Origin: an uncultured Gammaproteobacteria bacterium
GTDB taxonomy: Bacteria > Pseudomonadota > Gammaproteobacteria > Arenicellales > JAANXG01
Assembly: GCA_947259395.1 (NCBI GenBank)
Contig: CAMYMN010000037.1
Coordinates: 1-38,101, forward strand
Direction of reading: 5' to 3'
DNA: 38,101 nt
Part shown: piece by piece, positions 1 to 9,203 of the stretch
Position numbering within the stretch: position 1 is the first letter of the stretch
Layout of the letters: every line of letters starts with the position of its first letter
The notes under the pieces: generated by a model
The model's database searches: none
Told to the model about the DNA's origin: nothing
Seen by the model: only the letters and a program-made list of their open reading frames with translations
Program-made: the position numbers and the translations under genes

Positions 1-1062
1 GCGTCCCACGTTACCGTGCGTTCCAGCGGCGACTGGATTCCCGATTGGCAAGCACTGGATTCCACCGTATTGGCACACGGGCAGGTAACCGGCCGTGCCC
101 CATACATCTTCGCCCAAGGTATGTTGACCAAAGGCCGCGAGGTGGCCGGCGCGTTGATTCGTGGCGTGTTACCGGCCGAGGAAATACAGGTCTCGGATAT
201 CGCCAACAATATGACCGATGGGCAGCTGAAGCACCTCAGGCCGGGTGATTTCGGCATCGTGCTCGGGATCGAGCTAGCGCGGCAACTGAGGGTTTCGTTG
301 GGCGATAAAGTGACGCTGGTCGCTCCCAAAGGACAAATTACACCGGCGGGTCTGCTGCCGCGTTTAAAGCGCTTCACCGTGGTGGGAATATTCAAAATCG
401 GCATGTATGAATACGACGCAGGTCTGGTTTTAATTCACCTTGATGATGCGGCCCGCTTGTATCGTAGCAACGGCCAAGTAAGCGGGGTGCGTCTTAAACT
501 CCAGGATGTGTATGACGCGCCACTCGTGCGCCGGGATCTTGAACGCGAGTTAGGGCCTGGCTATTTTGTCAGCGACTGGACGCGCGAACATTCTAATTTT
601 TTCCGCGCCCTCAAGATCGAAAAGCGCGTGATGTTTATTATTCTGTTTCTCATCGTCGCGGTCGCCGCCTTCAATATCGTTGCAACATTGGTCATGGTGG
701 TGACCGACAAGCAGTCCGACATTGCGATCCTGCGCACCCTGGGCATGAGTCCCCAAGGCATCATGGGGGTGTTCATGGTCCAGGGGATCGTTATCGGTGT
801 CATCGGAACCATCCTCGGGGGGATTACCGGAGTCGTGACCTCGCTCAATATCGAGACGTTGGTGCCGTTTTTCGAGAACCTATTCGGCGTGAAGTTTTTC
901 CCCGCGGATGTTTACGTGATCAGTGATTTTCCCGCAGAAATGCATTGGGACGACGTCATCAAGATCACCGGGGCGTCATTGATTATGAGCGCAGTGGCGA
1001 CGCTGTATCCCGCGTGGCGAGGGTCTCGAACCCAACCGGCCGAGGCGCTGCGCTATGAATAA
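1..1062 (+). CDS. lolC: Lipoprotein-releasing system transmembrane subunit LolC/LolE (5' end outside window)
   Basis: Inner-membrane permease subunit of LolCDE, which extracts outer-membrane lipoproteins from the inner membrane and passes them to the periplasmic chaperone LolA. The reading frame is open from base 1, so the true start and first transmembrane helix lie upstream. What remains is the periplasmic domain followed by the FtsX-type permease end: a helix near visible residues 203-228, a second near 250-276, and a last one ending in the family's C-terminal pattern ARRGS-like '[17 protein letters not shown]'. The stop overlaps the start of lolD, so the two are translationally coupled. 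LolC and LolE are hard to tell apart without the N-terminus; position directly before lolD favours LolC. Confidence 0.9.
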   Translation, partial: ASHVTVRSSGDWIPDWQALDSTVLAHGQVTGRAPYIFAQGMLTKGREVAGALIRGVLPAEEIQVSDIANNMTDGQLKHLRPGDFGIVLGIELARQLRVSLGDKVTLVAPKGQITPAGLLPRLKRFTVVGIFKIGMYEYDAGLVLIHLDDAARLYRSNGQVSGVRLKLQDVYDAPLVRRDLERELGPGYFVSDWTREHSNFFRALKIEKRVMFIILFLIVAVAAFNIVATLVMVVTDKQSDIAILRTLGMSPQGIMGVFMVQGIVIGVIGTILGGITGVVTSLNIETLVPFFENLFGVKFFPADVYVISDFPAEMHWDDVIKITGASLIMSAVATLYPAWRGSRTQPAEALRYE

Positions 1063-1753
1063 CAATGATACGCCGGTCATACGTTGCGCCGGCTTGGAGA
1101 AGACATTTGTGCAGGGCATGGTGGTGCCGGTGGAGGTGCTCAAAGGGGTGGATCTCACCGTTGCTCCCGGCGAACAAGTGGCAATTGTTGGTGCCTCCGG
1201 CTCGGGAAAGAGCACCTTGCTGCATTTACTCGGGGGCCTCGACACCCCCACAACCGGCGAGGTGTTCGTCACCGAACACAATTTGGCCGCCCTCACCGAG
1301 ACCGCGCGTGGCCGGCTGCGTAACCGTGCTCTGGGATTCGTGTACCAGTTTCATCACTTGTTGCCGGAGTTTTCCGCCCTGGAGAACGTGGCCATGCCGT
1401 TGCTGATCGCCGGTCCCACGCCGGACTCGGCACTGGCCCGGGCCGCGGCGTGCCTAGATCAGGTGGGCCTGGGGCACCGGCTGCAGCACAAACCAGGGGA
1501 ATTGTCCGGCGGCGAACGGCAGCGCGCGGCGGTCGCCCGAGCCCTGGTCACCCACCCCCTGTGCGTGCTCGCCGATGAACCCACCGGCAATCTCGATCGC
1601 CGCACCGCGGATCAGGTCTACCGATTGATGTTGGACCTGAACCGCGAGCTGAACACCAGCTTTGTGGTGGTTACTCATGACGTTGAGTTGGCGACGAAGA
1701 TGCAACGTGTGATGCGCCTGATTGACGGGAGGCTTGTGCCGGTGGACGGCTAG
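1055..1753 (+). CDS. lolD: Lipoprotein-releasing system ATP-binding protein LolD
   Basis: ATPase subunit that powers LolCDE at the cytoplasmic face of the inner membrane. Walker A is GASGSGKS (residues 46-53), the ABC signature is [15 protein letters not shown], and Walker B lies in [12 protein letters not shown], followed by the switch histidine in VVVTHD. The 232-residue length is normal for LolD. The ATG lies inside the last codons of lolC (8-bp overlap). The last 83 bp are overlapped by the convergent DUF2062 gene on the other strand. MacB-like ATPases share the fold, but the lolC neighbour settles the call. Confidence 0.93.
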   Translation: MNNNDTPVIRCAGLEKTFVQGMVVPVEVLKGVDLTVAPGEQVAIVGASGSGKSTLLHLLGGLDTPTTGEVFVTEHNLAALTETARGRLRNRALGFVYQFHHLLPEFSALENVAMPLLIAGPTPDSALARAAACLDQVGLGHRLQHKPGELSGGERQRAAVARALVTHPLCVLADEPTGNLDRRTADQVYRLMLDLNRELNTSFVVVTHDVELATKMQRVMRLIDGRLVPVDG

Positions 1754-2318
1754 CTCCCACGCGGTGTTTCTTTGCTGCTGATACGACTTGCGTCTTGGCC
1801 TTCTTGAGCGCCGCCTTTAGCCGATGACGGCGGCGCCGATCCTTCCAACTGCTGATCACCTTGACGCGCCAGAGTATTCGCATCGCCCAGAAGCCTGTGG
1901 CGGACACGATCGTTCCGACGATAAGACAGCCTAGCCAGAGTGCGGCGAGCTGAGAACCGAGCAATCCCAAGGTAATTTCCTCCAACGGCATTGCTTGTAC
2001 GCCAAGCAGTTTAGCGCCAAGCAGATAAGCCGGAGTGTATAGGGGAATCCAGGTCAACGGGTTGGAAATCCATACCCACGCCAACGACAACGGCAAATTA
2101 GCGCTGAAGCTGATGGCACCGATGGCCGCCGGTAACATCTCAAACGGCATCGGTAAGAACGCGCAGAACAAGCCAATTGCCGTAGCTCGCGGTACCGATC
2201 GCCGGTTGAAATGCCAAAGATTCCGGTCACGGATATGCTCTTCCAGGAATTTCAAGCATCCATTTTTCTCGATGTCTTCCCGGGAGGGGAGACGATGCTT
2301 GATGGAGTCAAAGCGCAT
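1671..2318 (-). CDS. DUF2062 domain membrane protein
   Basis: Small inner-membrane protein of unknown function. The conserved core (about residues 35-150) has the family's [14 protein letters not shown] segment and two or three hydrophobic helices around [32 protein letters not shown] and [20 protein letters not shown]. The tail after residue 155 is strongly basic ([18 protein letters not shown]) and probably cytoplasmic. The final 27 or so codons run antisense into the end of lolD, an unusually long convergent overlap, so the tail may be a recent extension. DUF2062 genes commonly sit beside lolD and comEC in gammaproteobacteria. No clear ribosome-binding site is seen before the ATG, so a slightly different start is possible. 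Confidence 0.85.
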   Translation of the reverse strand: MRFDSIKHRLPSREDIEKNGCLKFLEEHIRDRNLWHFNRRSVPRATAIGLFCAFLPMPFEMLPAAIGAISFSANLPLSLAWVWISNPLTWIPLYTPAYLLGAKLLGVQAMPLEEITLGLLGSQLAALWLGCLIVGTIVSATGFWAMRILWRVKVISSWKDRRRRHRLKAALKKAKTQVVSAAKKHRVGASRPPAQASRQSGASHVASSSPTQRHE

Positions 2319-2370
2319 ATAATGTCTTGGGGGTCAATTTATAGCGGACTCAACACTCAGGGAAGACGCT

Positions 2371-4704
2371 ATGGTTATTGCAGGGAGCAAGAATATCCAT
2401 CTCCATGCGTTGGCGTGCACCGCCGGTACGCTGGTCGCACACCGAATGCCCGCACTATCCGATTGTTGGTGGGCGTTATCTATCATACCCATCGCTTGGC
2501 TGTTCCGCAGATGTAGCTGGTCATGGCTGTTAATCGGCTTCTTGGCCGCCGTCGGTTGGGCGGCGTTTCGTGCCTATTTGATTCTAGATCAAGGATTGCC
2601 TGAAATACTGGAATCTCGAGACGTCGTTGTGACGGGGACCGTCTACTCTCTCCCACAACACACCCCACGGTACCTGAAGTTCGACCTTGATGTCGAGAAA
2701 TTAACCCACCGGGGTCGTGTATATCCTTCGCCGGGCCGAATTCGCCTGCGTGATTACCGCACGGATGTCAAAGTGCGAGCCGGAGACCGTTGGCGCTTTC
2801 GCGCGAGACTCAAACGCCCGCACGGCTTCCAGAACCCGGGTGGCTTCGATTATGAGGCGTGGCTGCTGCGGCATCGTATCCGGGCTGTCGGCTATGTCCG
2901 CGATGACGTTGTGAATCAATTCCTGGGTCGGTCGTGGTTATCGTTACACGAATTTCGTCATATGGTGCGAGACCAAATTTATGTGGCGACAATTGATTTG
3001 CCGCGTGGTGGATTGTTTGTCGCATTAACAGTCGGGGACCGCGGCGGCATCACTGACCACGACCGCGAGACTTTCTGGAGGACGGGTACCAGTCACTTGA
3101 TCGCCATTTCCGGATTACATGTGGGTTTGGTGGCCGGACTCGTGTACTGGCTTGGCGGATGGTTATGGCGGTTGTGCGGCAATGCGGTGTTGTATTTACC
3201 GGCGTCAAAGTTCGGAGCCGGTACCGGTCTGCTGGCCGCGGTCGGCTATGCGGCGCTAGCCGGATTTTCCATTCCCACGCAGCGCGCCCTGATCATGCTG
3301 GTGATCGTGCTTGGGGGGATAATGGCAGATCGCAATGGCAATATCTGGCGACTGTTTTCGCTTGCGGTGCTTGCGGTGCTGCTGTGGGATCCATTGGCGG
3401 CGATGGATGCGTCGTTCTGGTTATCCTTTGGCGCATTATTTGTCATTTTGTACCTAGTGGTGGGCCGCAGGAGCCTGCGCCCACAATGGCGGCGCTGGAT
3501 GGACACACAGATTGCGGTTAGTGTGGGCGTAGCCCCTTTGGTGATAGCAATCTTTCAAGGTGTTTCGGTGGTGTCGCCGATCGCCAATCTATTAACGATT
3601 CCGGTTTTTGCATTTTTAGTCGTGCCTGCCACCTTGATTTCCTCATGCTTGCTAGTGCTGGGTGGTGGCACGATCGGTGCGTTTGGCTTTACGGCCATCG
3701 ACTATGTGTTGGATTGGTATTGGCCTATTTTGGACACGCTTGCACAAATCGAATTTGCGATTTTTTGGCGTCCGACGGCCTCACTGTTCAGTCTCGGGTG
3801 TGGCGCCATCGGTGTCGCTTGGTTGCTGTCGCCTCGCGGCATGCCCGCAAGATGGTTGGGCGGCGTGTGGGTGCTACCGGTGTTGCTGGTTTCTCCACTA
3901 ACGCCAAGAACAGGGGAGCTAAAAATGACGATACTGGACGTGGGGCAGGGTTTGTCCGTGGTCGCCCAAACGGCCACCCAAACGATGGTCTATGACACCG
4001 GTGCGCGCTTCAGCGATCGGTTCGACATCGGCAAAGCGGTATTGGTCCCGTTCTTGCGCGACCAAGGGATTGACACGGTAAACACGCTGGTGATCAGTCA
4101 CGGTGACAACGATCATATTGGTGGAATGCACTCGCTGTTGCGGCAACACAGCGTAGAGCGGCGATTGAGCAGTGTGCCAGGCCGAGTACCGCGCGCTCGA
4201 GGCTGCATTCCCGGACGTGGTTGGACTCAGGACCAGGTGCAATTCAAGGTGCTGAGTCCATTCGATGATCATCCGCCGGCACACAATGATTCGTCTTGTG
4301 TCATCCAGGTGATTAGCCGTTATGGTTCGGTATTGCTGACCGGAGACATTGGGGCCACGCGTGAAGATGTGTTACGGAAGGTATATGGCTCTCGCTTGAG
4401 GAGCGACATCTTATTGGTGCCTCATCAAGGCAGTAAGACTTCATCTACCCAGGCATTCCTGGACACGGTTCGGCCAAAGGTGGCGGTGGTCTCCGCCGGC
4501 TACCGCAATCCGTATGGGCATCCCGATCACGCAGTGATGAATCGTTACCGCAGGATCGGTATACCGGTTTACAACACTGCGGAAACGGGAGCCGTGACTA
4601 TTGAATTAGGGGCGCAAGGCGCATCCATAAACCTCTACCGATCCGACCACACCCGCTATTGGTTTACAAAAAATCCACCAAAGTCTGTTACACTTTTCCA
4701 TTAA
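2371..4704 (+). CDS. comEC: DNA internalization competence protein ComEC/Rec2
   Basis: Inner-membrane channel for single-stranded DNA during natural transformation. At 777 residues it has the full family layout: an N-terminal hydrophobic/OB-like part, the Competence domain with the HLIAISGLHVG motif near residues 239-249 and several helices up to about 500, then a metallo-beta-lactamase-like domain from about 518 (MTILDVGQG) with HGDNDHIGG near 576 and LLTGDIG later. The motif usually written HHGS in this family reads HQGS here, so one metal-site histidine is replaced. The start ATG has AGGGA seven bases upstream. It is divergent from the DUF2062 gene, so its promoter lies in 2319-2370. Whether the cell is competent cannot be judged from this gene alone. 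Confidence 0.92.
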   Translation: MVIAGSKNIHLHALACTAGTLVAHRMPALSDCWWALSIIPIAWLFRRCSWSWLLIGFLAAVGWAAFRAYLILDQGLPEILESRDVVVTGTVYSLPQHTPRYLKFDLDVEKLTHRGRVYPSPGRIRLRDYRTDVKVRAGDRWRFRARLKRPHGFQNPGGFDYEAWLLRHRIRAVGYVRDDVVNQFLGRSWLSLHEFRHMVRDQIYVATIDLPRGGLFVALTVGDRGGITDHDRETFWRTGTSHLIAISGLHVGLVAGLVYWLGGWLWRLCGNAVLYLPASKFGAGTGLLAAVGYAALAGFSIPTQRALIMLVIVLGGIMADRNGNIWRLFSLAVLAVLLWDPLAAMDASFWLSFGALFVILYLVVGRRSLRPQWRRWMDTQIAVSVGVAPLVIAIFQGVSVVSPIANLLTIPVFAFLVVPATLISSCLLVLGGGTIGAFGFTAIDYVLDWYWPILDTLAQIEFAIFWRPTASLFSLGCGAIGVAWLLSPRGMPARWLGGVWVLPVLLVSPLTPRTGELKMTILDVGQGLSVVAQTATQTMVYDTGARFSDRFDIGKAVLVPFLRDQGIDTVNTLVISHGDNDHIGGMHSLLRQHSVERRLSSVPGRVPRARGCIPGRGWTQDQVQFKVLSPFDDHPPAHNDSSCVIQVISRYGSVLLTGDIGATREDVLRKVYGSRLRSDILLVPHQGSKTSSTQAFLDTVRPKVAVVSAGYRNPYGHPDHAVMNRYRRIGIPVYNTAETGAVTIELGAQGASINLYRSDHTRYWFTKNPPKSVTLFH

Positions 4705-4729
4705 CCTAAGTAGATCAATGGGGTAACCC

Positions 4730-5380
4730 GTGTACGAGTTATTTAATTCCGGCGGACTGTTGATGTGGCCCATTCTTGCCTGCTCGGTTGCCGCTGGGGC
4801 GATCGTTTGCGAACGCTTTTGGGCATTAGCGAAACGGTCGGTCACGCCTAATCAGTTATTGATACAAATACAACAGCTCCTGGAGCGGCGCGATATTGAT
4901 AATGCGAAAATACGCTATATCGGCCAAAGCTCACCGTTGGGAAGAATTCTCGCTGCCGGCTTGATTAACATGAACCATGGCCGCGAGGTGATGAAGGACG
5001 CTATTGAAGAAGCTGGCCGTCACGTGGTGCACGAATTGGAACGCTACCTGAACACTCTCGGCACCATCGCCGCAATCACACCGCTGTTGGGATTACTCGG
5101 CACCGTGATTGGGATGATCAAGGTGTTCTCGGCCATCACGTCGTACGGCGTGGGTGATCCGACGGTGCTTGCCGGCGGTATCTCAGAGGCGCTCATCACC
5201 ACCGCCGCGGGTTTGTCGGTTGGTATTCCCAGCCTCATATTTCATCGATACTTTCGCGGCAAAGTGAATGCGCTAACAGTCAACATGGAACAGGAAGCCA
5301 TTCGCCTGGTTGAGGTCATTCACGGAGACCGCGCTGAGCAAACCATCCCGGAGCCGGCACAACTGCAAAACGTCTCATGA
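4730..5380 (+). CDS. exbB: ExbB/TolQ-family proton channel protein
   Basis: Subunit of an inner-membrane proton-motive-force motor that energises outer-membrane transport or envelope processes together with ExbD. Of the three expected helices, one is near residues 8-28 (GLLMWPILACSVAAGAIV), and the other two are in the conserved MotA/TolQ/ExbB block around TIAAITPLLGLLGTVIGMI and ISEALITTAAGLSVGIPSLI. The length (216) is typical. The GTG start has GGGGT about eight bases upstream. The stop overlaps the ATG of exbD as ATGA. Location before msbA and lpxK is the common gammaproteobacterial arrangement; the energised receptor is not identifiable here. Confidence 0.9.
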   Translation: MYELFNSGGLLMWPILACSVAAGAIVCERFWALAKRSVTPNQLLIQIQQLLERRDIDNAKIRYIGQSSPLGRILAAGLINMNHGREVMKDAIEEAGRHVVHELERYLNTLGTIAAITPLLGLLGTVIGMIKVFSAITSYGVGDPTVLAGGISEALITTAAGLSVGIPSLIFHRYFRGKVNALTVNMEQEAIRLVEVIHGDRAEQTIPEPAQLQNVS

Positions 5381-5826
5381 GGTTTTCGGACCGAAACGGC
5401 GACGACGCCAACATCAATTTGACACCGCTGATTGATGTGGTATTTCTGCTATTAATTTTTTTCATGGTGTCGACGACCTTCTCCAAGGAATCACAACTCA
5501 AGATTCAACTTCCACAGTCTTCGGACCAACCCAGCCAAGCACAAGATAATCTAGTAGAAATTCAGATCAGTGCGAAGGGCGTGTATGCGGTCAAAGGCCC
5601 TGATGATGACGCTGCAAAGGAATTGATCAACACTACCCGCGAGACCTTGATGCGCGCGCTGAAACAAGCCACGCAAGGACGTAAGGAGTTAGTGACGGTG
5701 ATCCGCGCCGACCGACGAACACCTCACGAGTCGGTGATCATGGCTATGGACATCACACGACGACTTGGGTATACCAATATTACCTTCGCAACCCAACAAT
5801 CCCTCGAGAACACTGAAAACCCGTGA
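5377..5826 (+). CDS. exbD: ExbD/TolR-family biopolymer transport protein
   Basis: Partner of the ExbB-like channel. It has one N-terminal transmembrane helix (LTPLIDVVFLLLIFFMVSTTF, about residues 17-37) carrying the conserved aspartate that takes part in proton flow, and a periplasmic domain ending in DITRRLGYTNITFATQ, the usual ExbD closing motif. The length of 149 residues is normal. It overlaps exbB by four bases at the start and msbA by four at the end (GTGA), which indicates one translationally coupled operon. Confidence 0.9.
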   Translation: MRFSDRNGDDANINLTPLIDVVFLLLIFFMVSTTFSKESQLKIQLPQSSDQPSQAQDNLVEIQISAKGVYAVKGPDDDAAKELINTTRETLMRALKQATQGRKELVTVIRADRRTPHESVIMAMDITRRLGYTNITFATQQSLENTENP

Positions 5827-7592
5827 GCGCCGAGGCTACCCCAAGCGGTAGCGCCCAACTCTATATCAGGTTACTCAAACACGTCCTTCCATATAAGGGT
5901 GTGTTCGCGATCGCGATTGTCGCAATGATTCTCACTGCAGTAACCGAGACTTCCTTTGCAGCGTTACTCAAGCCGATCATGGATCGAGGATTCGTGGGTC
6001 CTGACCCGGAATTCATCAGTATCATCCCGTGGCTTTTAATTGCGGTGCTGTTGGGGCGCGCAATTTCCGGTTTCGTCGCCAGCTATTCTATGGCCTGGGT
6101 GGGACGACGGATCGTATACGACCTTCGTCAACGCATGTTCGAGAGATTGGTCTATCTGCCATCTGGTTTCTATGACGATCGCTCCTCGGCAACATTGGTC
6201 TCCAAACTCATTTATGACGTAGAGCAGGCGTCCACCGCAACTACCGATGCGCTGACGTTAATGATCAAGGATACGCTTACTGTGATCGCGTTGCTTGGCT
6301 GGATGTTCTATTTGGATTGGCAACTAACACTCGTGTTTATCTTTTTCGCACCATTAGTCGCATTCGGCGTAAAGACCGCCGCCGATAAATTCCGCAAAAC
6401 CAGCGAACGAATTCAGGATTCGGTGGGCGGCATTGGCCACGTTGCAAAAGAAGCCATAATTGGTCAACGGGTGGTCAAAACCTTTGGTGGGCAAGACTAT
6501 GAAATAGACGGCTTTGAACGTGCCAACAATAGGAACCGGCAGCAATCAATGAAAAAAGCCGCCGTCTCTGCCGCGATGTATCCCATGGTGTTGCTGTTCG
6601 TCGGAGTGGCGATTGCAGTGGTGATCTATCTTGCCATCAATCGACCGGCGCCTAACTCGATTACTGCCGGGACATTTGTGAGCTATCTAGGTGCGGTATT
6701 GATGATCATGTCCCCTTTGAAGCATCTTGCCAAAGTTAACGAAAAAATCCAAATGGGTGTAGCGGCGGCGAACAGCATATTCACGCTAACAGATGAGCCG
6801 CAGGAACAGGACCGAGGGGTAAAGACAATCGACGAAGCGCACGGTCATATTCAATACCGCAACGTGTCGTTTAAGTACCCGCGCTCAAATTACCATGTAC
6901 TGGAAGATCTGTCCTTCGAAGTGGAGCCGGGCCAGGTCGTTGCGTTGGTCGGCTCTTCCGGGACCGGCAAGTCCACGATAGCATCTCTGTTATTGGGGTT
7001 TTATCGCCCCGACAGCGGTGAAATCTTATTGGACGGCATCGACATTCGAGAGATTTCATTACAAAACCTACGACGGAACATGGCCATTGTTACCCAGGAG
7101 ACAATCCTGTTCGACGACACCATACGTAACAATATCGTCTATGGCTTTGAAGGCAAAGTATCGGAATCCAAGCTGCGCGATGCGGTTGAGGCGGCCCATG
7201 TCGCGGAATTTAGCGACCGGCTAGCGCGCGGACTGGATACGGTGGTGGGGGAACAGGGCATACGTCTATCGGGGGGACAACGCCAACGCATTTCAATTGC
7301 CAGAGCGCTGTTCAAGGACGCACCCATTCTGGTGTTCGATGAGGCGACTTCGTCCTTGGATTCGGTGTCCGAGCGATTAGTCAGAGAGGCGACGGAAAAA
7401 CTGCTCGCCGATCGAACGACGCTGGTGATTGCACACCGCTTATCCACCATCGAGCATGCAGACCGCATATTGGTGCTGGAGGGGGGTCGTATTCTGGAAT
7501 CAGGCCGTCATCAGGAACTAATCGCCAAAAACGGCAGCTATGCCCAGCTCTATGAATCGCAAATGCTCGACAAGGGGCGGCTTGCCGTTTAA
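5823..7592 (+). CDS. msbA: Lipid A export ATP-binding/permease protein MsbA
   Basis: Homodimeric ABC flippase that moves core-lipid A across the inner membrane. The first 320 residues form the six-helix ABC transmembrane domain. The nucleotide-binding domain follows, with Walker A GSSGTGKS (377-384), signature LSGGQ (482-486), Walker B ILVFDE (502-507) and the H-loop in VIAHRLST. The length of 589 fits MsbA. The start is the GTG that overlaps the exbD stop. In related genomes lpxK follows directly; here the two are separated by the 411-bp repeat at 7610-8020. Assignment to MsbA rather than another exporter rests on the exbBD/lpxK/kdsB neighbours. Confidence 0.92.
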   Translation: MSAEATPSGSAQLYIRLLKHVLPYKGVFAIAIVAMILTAVTETSFAALLKPIMDRGFVGPDPEFISIIPWLLIAVLLGRAISGFVASYSMAWVGRRIVYDLRQRMFERLVYLPSGFYDDRSSATLVSKLIYDVEQASTATTDALTLMIKDTLTVIALLGWMFYLDWQLTLVFIFFAPLVAFGVKTAADKFRKTSERIQDSVGGIGHVAKEAIIGQRVVKTFGGQDYEIDGFERANNRNRQQSMKKAAVSAAMYPMVLLFVGVAIAVVIYLAINRPAPNSITAGTFVSYLGAVLMIMSPLKHLAKVNEKIQMGVAAANSIFTLTDEPQEQDRGVKTIDEAHGHIQYRNVSFKYPRSNYHVLEDLSFEVEPGQVVALVGSSGTGKSTIASLLLGFYRPDSGEILLDGIDIREISLQNLRRNMAIVTQETILFDDTIRNNIVYGFEGKVSESKLRDAVEAAHVAEFSDRLARGLDTVVGEQGIRLSGGQRQRISIARALFKDAPILVFDEATSSLDSVSERLVREATEKLLADRTTLVIAHRLSTIEHADRILVLEGGRILESGRHQELIAKNGSYAQLYESQMLDKGRLAV

Positions 7593-7609
7593 ATGAAGCC
7601 AGGCGCTTG

Positions 7610-8020
7610 CCTACATATTGCACCAATACTGCGACTTCGCGCAGCACAAGGGATCCCGGAATCTGGCGAAGAGACTTGTGCTGTTGCCGTTGCAGTGCTT
7701 GTGCTGGTGCCGTTGCAGTGCTTGTGCTGGTGCCGTTGCAGTGCTTGTGCTGGTGCCGTTGCAGTGCTTGTGCTGCGCGTAGTCGCAGTGTCGGGCGCCT
7801 GGACCCCCTGCTGCGCGAGGACAGGCCCCCTGCTGCGCGAGGACGAGCGCCGCGCTGGAACGAAACCCATAGTGAATCGAGCCAGGACCGGGATAGTCCC
7901 ACCACTATTCTAGCTAAGTAAATTGGAGGATCGTAATTTGCCATTTCATGGAAGTGACACTGCGGAGCTCGCCGCTACGTACCATGAATAGTGGCGGGGC
8001 GCCTTGGTGCAATATGCAGG
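7610..8020 (+). repeat. Dispersed repeat copy A, MITE-like, with terminal inverted repeats
   Basis: The 411-bp element begins with CCTACATATTGCACC (7610-7624) and ends with GGTGCAATATGCAGG (8006-8020), which are inverted copies differing at one base. Just inside are GCGCAGCACAAGGGATCCCGG on the left and a segment with CGCGCTGGAACGAAACCC that recurs in copy B. It also contains the 23-bp tandem array and a 22-bp period direct duplication around 7804-7846. No open frame inside resembles a transposase, so it would be non-autonomous if mobile. It lies exactly between msbA and lpxK, and the lpxK ATG is inside the right end. Confidence 0.8.
7686..7775 (+). repeat. 23-bp tandem repeat, about four units
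   Basis: Units starting GCCGTTGCAGTGCTTGTG begin at 7686, 7709, 7732 and 7755. The first three are identical over 23 bp, and the fourth is truncated by three bases. There are no spacers, so this is not a CRISPR. A single diverged unit in the opposite orientation lies in copy B near 18145-18175, so amplification happened inside copy A. The identity of the units suggests recent slippage and possible length variation between strains. Confidence 0.92.
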
Positions 8021-9027
8021 CTAGGCTCAGCTCGCGTCTACGAGCCGACTGGCAACGACGAGGCACGCTGGCATGGCTGCTTCTACCCTTAGGGCTCGCC
8101 TATGGCGCGGCTGCGCGGCTGCGGCATGTGCTATACAGGGCGGGTTGGCTGCACACGCAACATTTTCCGGTGCCGATTATCGTGGTCGGCAACGTCACGG
8201 TTGGGGGTGCCGGCAAGACGCCGCTGGTGATCGATCTAGTCAATCACCTCGCGGCTCACGGGTATCGGCCGGGGGTGGTCAGCCGTGGCTATCGCGGGGC
8301 GGCAAAGACATGGCCACAGAATGTGGACGCCGACAGCGACGCCGCCGATGTCGGCGACGAACCGGTCATCATTGCGCGGCGCACGCGTAGCCCTGTGGTG
8401 GTCGATCCCGACCGGTGCCGAGCGGTAACCCGCCTGCTCGACGAATTCCAATGCGATGTGGTGGTGTCCGACGACGGGCTGCAGCACCATCGGTTGGGAA
8501 GATGCCTGGAGATACTGGTGGTGGACGGTATCCACCGTTTCGGAAACGGCTTTTGCCTGCCCGCGGGACCGCTGCGCGAACCTGCAACGCGCGCGGATAG
8601 TGTTGATTTGATTGTCTGTAACGGCGGTCAACCAACAAACGACGAGTACGGCATGCGTCTGCTACCCGAAACCCTGGCCCGGGTCGCGGATCTTTCGACG
8701 CAGGCGGACGCGGAGTCGTTTGCGGACCAGAAGGTACACGCGGTGGCCGGTATCGGTCATCCGGACCGATTTTTCCACGACTTGCAACGCCTTGGGTTGG
8801 CGGCTCACGAGCACGCATTTCCCGATCATCACGCGTTTGTGGCGGCGGACTTTGAATTCGGGGATGATCTGCTGGTGATTATGACCGAGAAAGATGCGGT
8901 AAAATGCAAGGGCTTCGCGGATTCGCGTATGTGGTTTGTACCCATCACCGCGGATCTGGGCGAAGATTTCTACCAACGATTTTTATTGATGCTTCGAGAG
9001 TGTGATGATCGACAAGAAACTGCTTGA
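8014..9027 (+). CDS. lpxK: Tetraacyldisaccharide 4'-kinase LpxK
   Basis: Inner-membrane kinase that phosphorylates the 4' position of the lipid A precursor disaccharide. The P-loop is in [14 protein letters not shown], preceded by a hydrophobic N-terminal anchor ([22 protein letters not shown]). Later family blocks include [15 protein letters not shown] and FPDHHAF. Starting at 8014 (MQARLSSRL) gives 337 residues, in the family range. The upstream in-frame ATG at 7948 would add 22 residues read from repeat sequence and is unlikely. The chosen ATG lies inside the right terminal repeat of copy A, and no strong ribosome-binding site precedes it (GGCGGGG is about 15 bases away). Its end overlaps the Trm112 gene. 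Confidence 0.9.
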   Translation: MQARLSSRLRADWQRRGTLAWLLLPLGLAYGAAARLRHVLYRAGWLHTQHFPVPIIVVGNVTVGGAGKTPLVIDLVNHLAAHGYRPGVVSRGYRGAAKTWPQNVDADSDAADVGDEPVIIARRTRSPVVVDPDRCRAVTRLLDEFQCDVVVSDDGLQHHRLGRCLEILVVDGIHRFGNGFCLPAGPLREPATRADSVDLIVCNGGQPTNDEYGMRLLPETLARVADLSTQADAESFADQKVHAVAGIGHPDRFFHDLQRLGLAAHEHAFPDHHAFVAADFEFGDDLLVIMTEKDAVKCKGFADSRMWFVPITADLGEDFYQRFLLMLRECDDRQETA

Positions 9028-9190
9028 TATCCTGGTATGCCCCGTTACTAAGGGACCGCTGATCTATGACAAGGACAAAACGGAGTTGATCAGTAAATCC
9101 GCGAGGTTGGCTTATCCAATCCGGGATGGAATCCCTATTATGCTCGAAGACGAAGCCAGGCCGCTAAACGAGGATGAATGGTCCGGTTAG
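9005..9190 (+). CDS. Trm112 family protein (YcaR-like)
   Basis: A 61-residue zinc-ribbon-like protein, [17 protein letters not shown] at the start and a hydrophobic [16 protein letters not shown] block, both characteristic of bacterial Trm112/YcaR proteins found between lpxK and kdsB. Only one cysteine of the usual pairs is retained, as is common in bacterial members. A GTG three bases upstream could also start it. The gene overlaps the end of lpxK by 23 bp, so it is cotranslated. The molecular role in bacteria is not settled; eukaryotic Trm112 activates methyltransferases. Confidence 0.85.
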   Translation: MIDKKLLDILVCPVTKGPLIYDKDKTELISKSARLAYPIRDGIPIMLEDEARPLNEDEWSG

Positions 9191-9203
9191 CGAATCCACG
9201 TGA

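Noticed and set aside
7686..7775. CRISPR-like regularity
   Set aside because: The units are contiguous at a 23-bp period with no spacers, and no cas genes are present.
7381..7944. Long minus-strand frame of 187 codons across the end of msbA and repeat A
   Set aside because: It is made of the translated tandem repeat and antisense msbA, without domains or a ribosome-binding site.
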